In this document: piece after piece, positions 15,018-21,718 of the stretch | Numbering within the stretch: the stretch's first letter is position 1 | Layout of the letters: every line of letters begins with the position of its first letter | Virus record (IMG/VR): IMGVR_UViG_3300022937_000127 | Span: 1-26,124 of that record | Origin: a virus | DNA length: 26,124 nucleotides | Reading direction: 5' to 3' (one strand) | The notes under the pieces: generated by a model | What the model was told of the DNA's origin: nothing | The model's database searches: none | Seen by the model: only the letters and a program-made list of their open reading frames with translations | Made by a program: the position numbers and the translations under genes

Positions 15018-15449
15018 ATGGACAGTATAGTTTGTAGTGGCGCACTAATATATTCATTAAAAACAAAAAGATTTTTGTTCTTGCATCGAACACAGGGTAG
15101 GCAAAGTAACCTTTGGGGGCTGGTTGGCGGCACCAATGAGCACACCGAAACTCCATGGGAAGGACTACAAAGAGAAATTTTTGAAGAAATTGGAGAAATT
15201 TCTATCAAAAAAACTATACCACTAGAAACCTTTGTATCAAATGACTCTAAATTCTTGTTCCACACATACTTGTGTGTAGTTGCTGAAGAGTTTATTCCTC
15301 AACTTAACAATGAACATGATGGTTATGCATGGGTATCCTTCAAATCCTGGCCGAAGCCGTTGCATCAAGGACTAAAAAATACTTTACAAAACAAAACAAA
15401 CATTACAAAATTGGAAACTGTGTTCAAAGTTATTGATTTGGTGAATTAA
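15018..15449 (+). CDS. Nudix hydrolase
   Basis: 143 aa. Nudix hydrolases cleave nucleoside diphosphates linked to another group (nucleotide sugars, oxidised dNTPs, ADP-ribose, capped RNA). The Nudix box is nearly complete: G38-x5-E44-x7-R52-E53-I-F-E56-E57-x-G59, preceded by LWGLVGG. The ATG at 15018 is chosen because a strand-forming start (DSIVCSGALIYS) fits the fold. An earlier in-frame ATG at 14961 would overlap gp15 by 44 bp. It follows gp15 by 13 bp and is followed by the cupin gene 1 bp later. MutT, GDP-mannose or RNA pyrophosphohydrolase roles are possible; the substrate is unresolved. Confidence 0.88.
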   Translation: MDSIVCSGALIYSLKTKRFLFLHRTQGRQSNLWGLVGGTNEHTETPWEGLQREIFEEIGEISIKKTIPLETFVSNDSKFLFHTYLCVVAEEFIPQLNNEHDGYAWVSFKSWPKPLHQGLKNTLQNKTNITKLETVFKVIDLVN

Positions 15450-15450
15450 T

Positions 15451-15813
15451 ATGTCAAAAAATGATAAAATTAAGAAATTTATCTGGGGTACTGAGGTTAC
15501 TTGGGCATCTAATGAAAAATATTGTGCAAAGTTTTTAATATTTGACAACAAGCACAATAAAACGGACTTTATATACCATAAAGATGTTAAGAAAACATGG
15601 TTTGTCAATAGCGGAGAATTTATTGTCAGGTATATCAACCCAAAGGACGGAAAATTCTACCATAATGAACTTAAAGAAGGCAGTACTTGGGAAGTTTTTC
15701 CACTTGTGCCAACAAGTTTAGAATGTTTGACAGAAAATGGAAGCATTTCTGAAGCATCTACTGAACAAAATGAAGAAGATTTATTTTTTATTGCTGCGGA
15801 AGGTTTATTTTGA
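15451..15813 (+). CDS. Degenerate cupin-fold protein
   Basis: 120 aa resembling the cupin domain of mannose-6-phosphate isomerase/GDP-mannose pyrophosphorylase type proteins: IWGTEVTWASNEKYCAKFLI, then FIYHKDVKKTWFVNSGEFIV, then EGSTWEVFPLVPTSLECL. The usual metal-ligand pattern (HxH, E, later H) is largely lost. Only H43 of motif 1 remains, and motif 2 has no histidine, so it is probably a binding rather than a catalytic cupin. It follows the Nudix gene with 1 bp between. The pairing hints at nucleotide-sugar chemistry, but this is inference. Confidence 0.65.
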   Translation: MSKNDKIKKFIWGTEVTWASNEKYCAKFLIFDNKHNKTDFIYHKDVKKTWFVNSGEFIVRYINPKDGKFYHNELKEGSTWEVFPLVPTSLECLTENGSISEASTEQNEEDLFFIAAEGLF

Positions 15814-16082
15814 TGTCTTTATTCTTAAAACACAGCAAAAAAATGCAGTCTGATGTAGAGTCTTATAAAAATGCTATTAGTAAAATTAAGTTAGGAAAGA
15901 ATAAGCAATATTTTACAAATCTACTTCAGAAATTTATAGAATATTCTCGATATATAGACAGTGCGCATGACACTAATAACAATGGTTACATAAAACCAAA
16001 TGTTAATCAAGAGTTTGTTATCGAAATGATAAAAATACGTAAAGAATTTGCTAAACTTCTAAAAGATGTTAAAGAGCACTAA
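15813..16082 (+). CDS. Small helical protein, unknown
   Basis: 89 aa from ATG 15813, which shares its A with the cupin stop (TGATG); an in-frame TTG 3 bp upstream is less likely. It is Lys-rich (LFLKHSKKMQSDVESYKNAI; KLGKNKQYF) and predicted to be two or three helices (LLQKFIEYSRYIDSAHD; FVIEMIKIRKEFAKLLKDV), without motifs I recognise. It ends the plus-strand gp14-gp15-Nudix-cupin run. Its last 14 bp overlap the end of the minus-strand cupredoxin gene. Support is the coupling and sensible composition only. Confidence 0.6.
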   Translation: MSLFLKHSKKMQSDVESYKNAISKIKLGKNKQYFTNLLQKFIEYSRYIDSAHDTNNNGYIKPNVNQEFVIEMIKIRKEFAKLLKDVKEH

Positions 16083-16956
16083 AATCTTTAATTGTTATTG
16101 CACCAACCATTGCTGCATGTAGCGTACATTGGTACCTAAAGTTAGGCGGCGATGTAGTTGTTTCCGGAATTCTCCAATATAAAGTACCACTTTCTTTGCC
16201 TTGGGCATTTGAACCGGTAACTACCGTCCCATCGTTTGCAACATGAACCAGGCCAGTGTTGTATTGAGTGCCTGTACTATCTTGTATTTCAAAAGGGTGT
16301 CCTGAAATATTATTTAGATCAAATGCAACTGTAGTTCCACTTATAACGTAAATTGTAGGATTATCAGTAATACCATAATGATCTGAAAACCTATATGCAC
16401 TGGCTGAATTATTAACTAACCGGAAAGTTTGTATTGCATGTTCATAGAACTTATCAACACTCATTCCAGCTGTAGTAGCATCATTTAAGTCAGTAAAATC
16501 AGATACTGCTGCTGCTGATGCTGATAAAGTAATAGAATCAGTACCTTGGTTTGTAATAATATTAATTCCTGCACCTGCAACTAACGTTAGAGTGTCAGTA
16601 GTATTGTCTGCTTCAATGGTATTTTGGCCAGAAACTGCAATATTAGAAAATGCATTTTGGTTAGGCTCGCCGCCTTCGCCGCCGCCACCGCCTGTTGATG
16701 CAATAGTTAAGGTGTTTGTTCCAGGTTCTGTGGTAATTGTAACGTTGGAGCCTTCAGCAATATTTAAAGTATCATTAGTAGATCCTGCTACAATATCACT
16801 TTGACCAGATACCGAAATAGTATTAAACACATTAGGTATAGACACGCTTGACGATGAAACAACTACGTTCCAAGATGTTCCGTCAAACTGCCAAGTTGTA
16901 TCACCTTCTGTTATTGTGTCTCCATTTGATGGATTTATTGGAAAATTTATCGCCAT
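16069..16956 (-). CDS. Fibre-like virion protein with a C-terminal cupredoxin-like domain
   Basis: 295 aa. Residues 1-35 carry an aromatic hairpin (WQFDGTSWNVVV). Two 44-residue beta modules follow (44-87 and 103-146, each F-x-x-I-x-V-S-G-Q ... DTL ... G), separated by a Gly-rich linker at 89-95. Residues about 198-295 look like a cupredoxin: PTIYVISGTTVAFDL, ISGHPFEI (H220), GTLYWRIP, and YQCTLHAAMVGAITI with C277-x2-H280-x2-M283. This places His, Cys, His and Met where type 1 copper ligands occur in plastocyanin-like proteins, though the last loop is shorter. It is probably a surface/fibre protein; metal binding is inference. It lies 10 bp after the protease gene and has an AAGGA site. Confidence 0.8.
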   Translation of the reverse strand: MAINFPINPSNGDTITEGDTTWQFDGTSWNVVVSSSSVSIPNVFNTISVSGQSDIVAGSTNDTLNIAEGSNVTITTEPGTNTLTIASTGGGGGEGGEPNQNAFSNIAVSGQNTIEADNTTDTLTLVAGAGINIITNQGTDSITLSASAAAVSDFTDLNDATTAGMSVDKFYEHAIQTFRLVNNSASAYRFSDHYGITDNPTIYVISGTTVAFDLNNISGHPFEIQDSTGTQYNTGLVHVANDGTVVTGSNAQGKESGTLYWRIPETTTSPPNFRYQCTLHAAMVGAITIKDFSAL

Positions 16957-16966
16957 TTTTTTATCC

Positions 16967-18580
16967 TTAATTCGTATTAATAGTAACTGAACCGGAAACG
17001 CTTGTTCTAGTTGAAGTTATAGGTTGTTGTCCATATCTTGTATATAGCATTCTGTTAGGAGCACCATACAATGCTCTGTCATAACTGTTAAAATAATCTG
17101 GTTGTGTTCCAACAGCTTGGTCAAATATAACACTTTTGCTATCATTATACATTTTTGTTACCAGTTGCGTAGGTGTTAAATTAGGTTGTGCTTGCAAATG
17201 TTGAGCGCACACGCCTGCAACCTGTGGAGATGCCATACTTGTTCCTGAAATATTCATAATTAGGTATGCAGGATCATCTGGATGTGACTGTGTGCTGTAT
17301 CCATCATTTACTGTACTGCAAGAACTTACAATATTTGTTCCAGGTGCGTGTATGTTTGTCATTGGTCCTGATGTGCTGCTTGCTGCAACTTTGTCTTGAT
17401 TAGATAACACATCAGTGTCTATATTACCTACTACAAAGCAATCATCTGTTCCTGTACTTCTTGGACTACTACCTCTATGATAGTAATAAGTTGTACCACC
17501 TATATAAACTTCGTCGTTATAATGTCCGTTTATTCCTAACCCCGGGTCAAGATAATTTACATAGTAATCGTTTCCAGATGCAATGCATACGTGTATCCCG
17601 GCAGCAATCATATCATCAATTTCTGCATCTACTGATGCTACTCGAGCTGGTATTCTTCTAAATATTCCTTGTATTACAGGAACAACTACACCTGCATTTT
17701 GCCATGCTTCGATTGCAGTTGCATAATTAGTAGCACCATAACTCCAAGCGTCCATATTTGTAGTCACATCATTATATAATAATCCGCCGGTTGGGTCGCC
17801 AGCAACTGTACTGCCATACCCCCAGCTCATATTTACAACTGTAGGACGTCCGTTAGTTTTTGCTGCATGCCATAATCTAATTGCATCAAACGCATCTGCT
17901 ACAGGAATACCTCCACTGTCTCCTGGTCCTTCAAGTCCTCCTAATTTTTGTGCGTATATGTGTGCGCCTTTAGCCCATCCATATCTTCTACCTGCTGCTA
18001 TTCCTGCACAATGAGTTCCGTGTCCGTCCCAATCTCTATCGTGATTGGCGCTTTGTGTTCCTGATAATCCACTTGCAGCATACCAATCTATTGTTTGTAG
18101 TCTTGTTTCGCCGTTAGCGTCTAACCATTCTGGATGTCCTACTTGTATTCCTGAATCTTGGATTACAATATCAACGCCTGTTCCGTCTAGTGCGTATTCG
18201 TAATCTCCAGTTGTTACAGTGTCTGCTCCGTAGATATTAGTTGATTCGATACATCTTCGTAATCCCCAATTAGTATAACCAGATATCGAAGTTGTTTTAG
18301 TAAAGTCTGCTGTTTGAGAGGCAAATTTTACCATTTGTATATCGTCACGCTTTTCAGCTGGAATCTCAACACTTAATATTCTAGGATCTGTTGATAATTG
18401 TGCGGCTTCTTCGTCAGTTAGCATCCAGTGAGTCATGCGCTTAGAGCCTATACGTGGATTAGCAATATCTACACTTCGATTTGGGATGGGTCCTGATCCG
18501 GTAGATGCTGCTATTTCAGAATCTACTTCGCTTAAATCGATTCCTTTTTTAACAACTACTACATATTCTTTTTCTATCAT
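16967..18580 (-). CDS. Subtilisin-like serine protease (S8 family)
   Basis: 537 aa. All catalytic elements are present: D142 (VIQDSGI), H187 (DGHGTHCAG), oxyanion Asn N337 (CIASGND) and nucleophile S448 (SGTSMASPQVAG). Residues 1-80 resemble an inhibitor I9-type propeptide (EYVVVVKKGIDLSE; QLSTDPRILSVEIPAEKR), suggesting synthesis as a zymogen with intramolecular cleavage around residues 80-100. No signal peptide is visible. The ATG overlaps the stop of the upstream fibre gene by 4 bp (ATGA), and the cupredoxin-fibre gene follows, so it is made with virion surface proteins. Roles could be fibre maturation or digestion of host surface protein as part of the particle. The fold is certain; the role is not. 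Confidence 0.93.
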   Translation of the reverse strand: MIEKEYVVVVKKGIDLSEVDSEIAASTGSGPIPNRSVDIANPRIGSKRMTHWMLTDEEAAQLSTDPRILSVEIPAEKRDDIQMVKFASQTADFTKTTSISGYTNWGLRRCIESTNIYGADTVTTGDYEYALDGTGVDIVIQDSGIQVGHPEWLDANGETRLQTIDWYAASGLSGTQSANHDRDWDGHGTHCAGIAAGRRYGWAKGAHIYAQKLGGLEGPGDSGGIPVADAFDAIRLWHAAKTNGRPTVVNMSWGYGSTVAGDPTGGLLYNDVTTNMDAWSYGATNYATAIEAWQNAGVVVPVIQGIFRRIPARVASVDAEIDDMIAAGIHVCIASGNDYYVNYLDPGLGINGHYNDEVYIGGTTYYYHRGSSPRSTGTDDCFVVGNIDTDVLSNQDKVAASSTSGPMTNIHAPGTNIVSSCSTVNDGYSTQSHPDDPAYLIMNISGTSMASPQVAGVCAQHLQAQPNLTPTQLVTKMYNDSKSVIFDQAVGTQPDYFNSYDRALYGAPNRMLYTRYGQQPITSTRTSVSGSVTINTN

Positions 18581-19305
18581 ACTAAGCTCACCCAGGCTCC
18601 GTTTTCATAAACTTGCGCTTTGTTCAAGTCTGTATCATATACCATGTCACCATTAACTGCTGCTAACCCGTCTTTATCAACTGTTGTAAAACTAGGTAGC
18701 CTAAAAGGACCTTGAGAAACAATCACCCCGTCAGGTGCTGTAAGTGTTAATGTACTTGCACTTGTTATATCAGCTGCTCCAACACCTGTGTTAGTAAAAG
18801 TATCAGCTGAAACACTGTTGAATACAACATCGTCTGTAGTATCAAGTCCTTGATTAGATCCACTTGCTGTATCTTGGAATGTATAATTACCTGCACCGTC
18901 TGTAGTTAAAACTTGCCCTACTGTTCCGTCAGATACTCTAAGTATAGGTTCGTAACTACTAGGTATAGCTATAGTAAGTGATTTCTCAATAGCGTCTGAA
19001 GTAATTTCAATACCAAACCCATCCTTTAGTGTTAGGGTATCATCGCCTGATGCACTGAACTGTGTGCTATCGTTGAATGCTATATTTTTAAACGCACTTG
19101 TATCCGGAATAGGAACAGATGGTTGCACCCATTGACTGCTATCTGTATCTTCTACATAAACATACAATCTACCATTTGTACTATTATACCAAATATTACC
19201 CGATTCTGGAGAAACTGGTGCAGTGTCCGATACATCTATACTTGCACCGCTTGATGCTGCTCCTGTTCCTGTTCCTGGATCAGCTAGGGTAATGGTATTA
19301 CCCAT
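18577..19305 (-). CDS. Fibre-like virion protein
   Basis: 242 aa, rich in Thr, Ser, Asp and Gly, as in tail-fibre or surface proteins. Features: NIWYNSTNGRLYVYVEDTD with SSQWV (residues 37-59), one beta module homologous to the two in the cupredoxin-fibre gene (72-114, FKNIAFNDSTQFSASGDDTL), VGQVLTTDGAGNYTFQD (a common marine phage fibre motif), and a C-terminal MVYDTDLNKAQVYENGAWVSL. The start overlaps the upstream gene by 22 bp; the end overlaps the protease start by 4 bp. It is probably an adhesin or connector subunit; the partner is unknown. Confidence 0.78.
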   Translation of the reverse strand: MGNTITLADPGTGTGAASSGASIDVSDTAPVSPESGNIWYNSTNGRLYVYVEDTDSSQWVQPSVPIPDTSAFKNIAFNDSTQFSASGDDTLTLKDGFGIEITSDAIEKSLTIAIPSSYEPILRVSDGTVGQVLTTDGAGNYTFQDTASGSNQGLDTTDDVVFNSVSADTFTNTGVGAADITSASTLTLTAPDGVIVSQGPFRLPSFTTVDKDGLAAVNGDMVYDTDLNKAQVYENGAWVSLV

Positions 19306-19862
19306 ATTAGAATTACGCCGCCGTCATATGTAAGACCGCTGCTAGTAGAACTACTTACTGAAAAAATAGTTTTTCTTTCAGTATAAGAATTAAATTTGCT
19401 AATGTAAGTTTCTGCAGATACAGGATTATCTCCTAATACATAGGTTACGCCTTGCGTATAGTAATCACTACCATTTTTAATTATAAACGGATGAATAGCA
19501 GAATTGAAACTTATATTGCTGTTATCGGATTGATCAAAAATGTAAGAGTAGCCTCGTACTAGTGTAATACCAGGATTAGCTTCTCCGTCTATATAAAATG
19601 CTTGTGAATATACTGCTTCAGGATCTACATCAACTGTAATTTCTCTAGTAATTGATGCTATTCCTGATTGATATATTTCTCTAGCAAGATTCTCGGAGGT
19701 ATAAACTGTTACTCCGCCTTTAATTTTGCCGTCGAACAATCTTAGTGTTTTTGCTTGTCCGTCAAAAAATACTTCTCCACTAGATCCAACGTTCCTATCT
19801 AAAAAGTCGTCCGGTCTTGGAATGATTCGTATTCTATCTACTACTGGTGCTTGATTTGACAT
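19284..19862 (-). CDS. Virion structural protein with a degenerate cupredoxin-like domain
   Basis: 192 aa. The N-terminus (APVVDRIRIIPRPDDFLDR, then NVGSSGEVFFDGQAKTLRLF) is one I recognise from structural proteins of T4-like cyanophages. Residues about 85-150 (FYIDGEANPGITLVRGYSYI, then FDQSDNSN, AIHPFII, YTQGVTYVLG) match the first half of the cupredoxin-like domain common in marine phage fibres. H124 is at the first copper-ligand position. The C-terminus (LTYDGGVILIWVIPLP) lacks the C-x2-H-x2-M loop, so copper binding should be lost. The ATG has a GGGA ribosome site inside a hairpin that overlaps a late promoter. It is the first gene of the fibre/protease operon. Confidence 0.8.
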   Translation of the reverse strand: MSNQAPVVDRIRIIPRPDDFLDRNVGSSGEVFFDGQAKTLRLFDGKIKGGVTVYTSENLAREIYQSGIASITREITVDVDPEAVYSQAFYIDGEANPGITLVRGYSYIFDQSDNSNISFNSAIHPFIIKNGSDYYTQGVTYVLGDNPVSAETYISKFNSYTERKTIFSVSSSTSSGLTYDGGVILIWVIPLP

Positions 19863-19866
19863 TTTT

Positions 19867-19900
19867 TAATTCCCGATTATAACATATTTATCGGAAATTA
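19867..19900 (-). promoter_or_regulatory. Ribosome-site-sequestering hairpin upstream of the fibre operon
   Basis: On the minus strand, TAATTTCCGAT (19900-19890) can pair with ATCGGGAATTA (19877-19867): 11 pairs, one of them G-U, with a 12-nt loop. The 3' arm contains the GGGA ribosome site for the ATG at 19862. The 5' arm and loop overlap the late promoter GATAAATA and the stop codon of the upstream oxygenase gene. A read-through RNA would carry both arms; an RNA started at the late promoter would lack the 5' arm. Confidence 0.65.
19885..19892 (-). promoter_or_regulatory. Late promoter GATAAATA for the fibre/protease operon
   Basis: GATAAATA 22 nt before the ATG at 19862. It lies inside the inverted repeat 19867-19900, so that its expected start site (about 19880) falls in the hairpin loop. 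Confidence 0.78.
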
Positions 19901-20425
19901 TATAATCCAAGTTACGATGGACCAGCGTTCTCCACTAGAAACAGGAGTAACTTTGTGTGGAAATACAAAATTACTAGGAAATATCAGTATTTGATTACGC
20001 TTTAATTTAAAAGTTTTGTTGTTTATTACAAAATCACCACCTTCGTAGCAATCATTTAAATTAAGTGTAATACTTATTCTTCTAAAAGCGTTAGCAAAGT
20101 CATCGATGTGTGTATCAAACTCTTGACTTTGTTGATATCTCAATATGTGAAATCCTGAATGACTTCCGTGTATAGATTTACCAGCATCTGGTATATCTTT
20201 TTTGTATTTTTCTACAGCGTCAAAAACTATTTTTTCAATGCGCTTATATAATTCTTGGTCAGTATGTTCTTCGTTACCTGGATGTAGATAAAACTCACTG
20301 CAAGTGCGATGAGTTGTTAGCCCATTGCCTGTCAATGAAGGTATTAAATTGTGTTTGAGCTTTAGGCATTCAGAATATAAGTCGTCTTCAAACTCAAATA
20401 TTTTTATATAATCTTCTAAAACCAT
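19898..20425 (-). CDS. 2OG/Fe(II) dioxygenase, prolyl-4-hydroxylase type
   Basis: 175 aa. The Fe-binding triad is H106-x-D108 (FDTHIDDF) and H157 (FPHKVTPV), with R167 (GERWSIVTW) for 2-oxoglutarate. Strands of the double-stranded beta-helix are clear (FRRISITLNLNDCYEGGDFV; NQILIFPSNFVFPH). Such enzymes hydroxylate proteins, nucleobases or small molecules. The substrate is unknown; the compact P4H-like form suits a peptide or protein target. It is the last gene of the operon that begins at 23625. Its ATG overlaps the end of the upstream gene by 10 bp, and its stop codon forms part of the regulatory hairpin of the fibre operon. Confidence 0.9.
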   Translation of the reverse strand: MVLEDYIKIFEFEDDLYSECLKLKHNLIPSLTGNGLTTHRTCSEFYLHPGNEEHTDQELYKRIEKIVFDAVEKYKKDIPDAGKSIHGSHSGFHILRYQQSQEFDTHIDDFANAFRRISITLNLNDCYEGGDFVINNKTFKLKRNQILIFPSNFVFPHKVTPVSSGERWSIVTWII

Positions 20426-21096
20426 TTGTGCATTTTACTTACTATGCTTTTCTTAAAAACTTTATACATCTCTTGCAAACTAAGATATTTTATTTGATCT
20501 TTAAAACTAGTGCAAGCCATAGATTGTTGCCAAATCTTTTCATTAAATTCTACTTGTTCTAAATCAAACTTATCATCAAGTTTTTCGCTGGTAAATTTAA
20601 CATACATTAATACATCACCGCGTTTCACTTTCATCTTGCCTTTTTTAGTTTTAAGTTCTATCGTTACATCTATAGGTCTGACCCATGCACCTACATTGTA
20701 TCTTCCCGGTAGAACATGCCAAGACAGCGGCTCTTCAGAAAAGAACGGTGTAAAGACTTCTGCATTAACATCCTTTTCAGCATAAAAAATATATTGAAAT
20801 AAAAGTGTTACAAGACGAGGATCGTCTTTTCCTTGATCATAAACTCTTTCTTGAACTAGCCCAGGAGCACCTAAAATTGTAAGATGCTCTTGATCTTCGC
20901 TCCATTCTATAGTAAAATCTACAGGAGATTTGATTGCATAATAATCATTAACACTTTGTTTGAATGCAGGGCAGGCTTTGTATGTACCTTTTCTGTTTTT
21001 AAAGGCGTCAATTGGTTCAGGTGCAAAGAATCCTAGATCTTTCCAGGCATCGTTCATTGGATTGCTTTTATATATACACCATTTAATTTTAGTCAT
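20416..21096 (-). CDS. Unknown protein, divergent member of a three-paralog family
   Basis: 226 aa, no known function. It shares a scaffold with the next two genes upstream: ACPAFKQSVNDYYAIKSPVDF near residues 40-63 corresponds to their CPPV ... SP segment. LPGRYNVGAWVRPIDVTIEL and MKVKRGDVLMYVKF correspond to their PPSFPA ... TYEW ... GDPIA segments. The general pattern (CPA, SP-x-D-F, late G-[DE]-x-[IL]) recalls DUF6065-like proteins, but this comparison is from memory. No catalytic motif is evident. It overlaps the gene before it by 8 bp and the oxygenase after it by 10 bp. Confidence 0.8.
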   Translation of the reverse strand: MTKIKWCIYKSNPMNDAWKDLGFFAPEPIDAFKNRKGTYKACPAFKQSVNDYYAIKSPVDFTIEWSEDQEHLTILGAPGLVQERVYDQGKDDPRLVTLLFQYIFYAEKDVNAEVFTPFFSEEPLSWHVLPGRYNVGAWVRPIDVTIELKTKKGKMKVKRGDVLMYVKFTSEKLDDKFDLEQVEFNEKIWQQSMACTSFKDQIKYLSLQEMYKVFKKSIVSKMHKWF

Positions 21097-21718
21097 TGTC
21101 TGGTCCTTTAAAGTCCTGTAAATTTATTTTTATATGGTTCCTTTCAATAGGAATACCGTATGCTATAGGTTCGCCTTTCTTTATTTCCCATTCGTATGTA
21201 TGTTTATCGTCAAAATTACAATATGCAGGGAAACTTGGAGGCGTGTTCCAAGAATCAATTATAGCTGGAAATATAGAAAAGCACTGCATTTGCATTTGTG
21301 TAGGAATGTATAAAATGCTTTTGTTTTTAGCGTCAATTGTCCAAAAATAATGGAACTTAAAAATACTTTTCTTTATACCATTTTTCACTAAAGGTATTTG
21401 ATCATATGTCTGATCGCTCATAGTAGGTGTTGAAAAACTATTATTTCCTTCTTGTATATTTACAACCAAATCACCAGATATGTCAATGTGTTCTTCTTTA
21501 CCAACAACATATCTTAAAAATTTAAAATTTCCCGGACTCGGAATATAAAATCCTTCAGTTAAAAAGTTTGTTACTGGCGGACAATTTTTTATATTTTTTA
21601 CACTTGTATTAATGTCTTTAAACCATGTTGGAATATTTTTCTTAGCATGTTGAGGCGGACTACAATAATTTTCCATATACTTTATAGGAAACACAGGAGA
21701 AACATTAATATCAGTCAT
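21089..21718 (-). CDS. Unknown protein, three-paralog family
   Basis: 209 aa, close relative of the gene just upstream. Shared landmarks: PTWFKDI (about 30-36), NCPPVTNFLTEGFYIPSP (45-62), GIKKSIFKFHYFWTI (about 114-128), SIFPAIIDSW, PPSFPAYCNF, TYEWEIKKGEPIAYGIPIER near the C-terminus. These look like strands of a single beta-rich domain. There is no obvious metal site or nucleotide-binding motif. It is tightly packed: 8-bp overlaps on both sides. Confidence 0.8.
   Translation of the reverse strand: MTDINVSPVFPIKYMENYCSPPQHAKKNIPTWFKDINTSVKNIKNCPPVTNFLTEGFYIPSPGNFKFLRYVVGKEEHIDISGDLVVNIQEGNNSFSTPTMSDQTYDQIPLVKNGIKKSIFKFHYFWTIDAKNKSILYIPTQMQMQCFSIFPAIIDSWNTPPSFPAYCNFDDKHTYEWEIKKGEPIAYGIPIERNHIKINLQDFKGPDND

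Noticed and set aside
16069-16091. Inverted repeat TTAAAGA/TCTTTAA between the convergent genes, as a bidirectional terminator
   Set aside because: The 7-bp stem has one G-C pair and a 9-nt loop, with no T-run on either side. It lies partly in coding sequence, so it is too weak to call.
19284-19330. Programmed frameshift joining the 192-aa and 242-aa virion proteins
   Set aside because: No slippery heptamer or pseudoknot is evident at the 22-bp overlap, and the downstream gene has its own ATG. An older gene split is mentioned only as a possibility.
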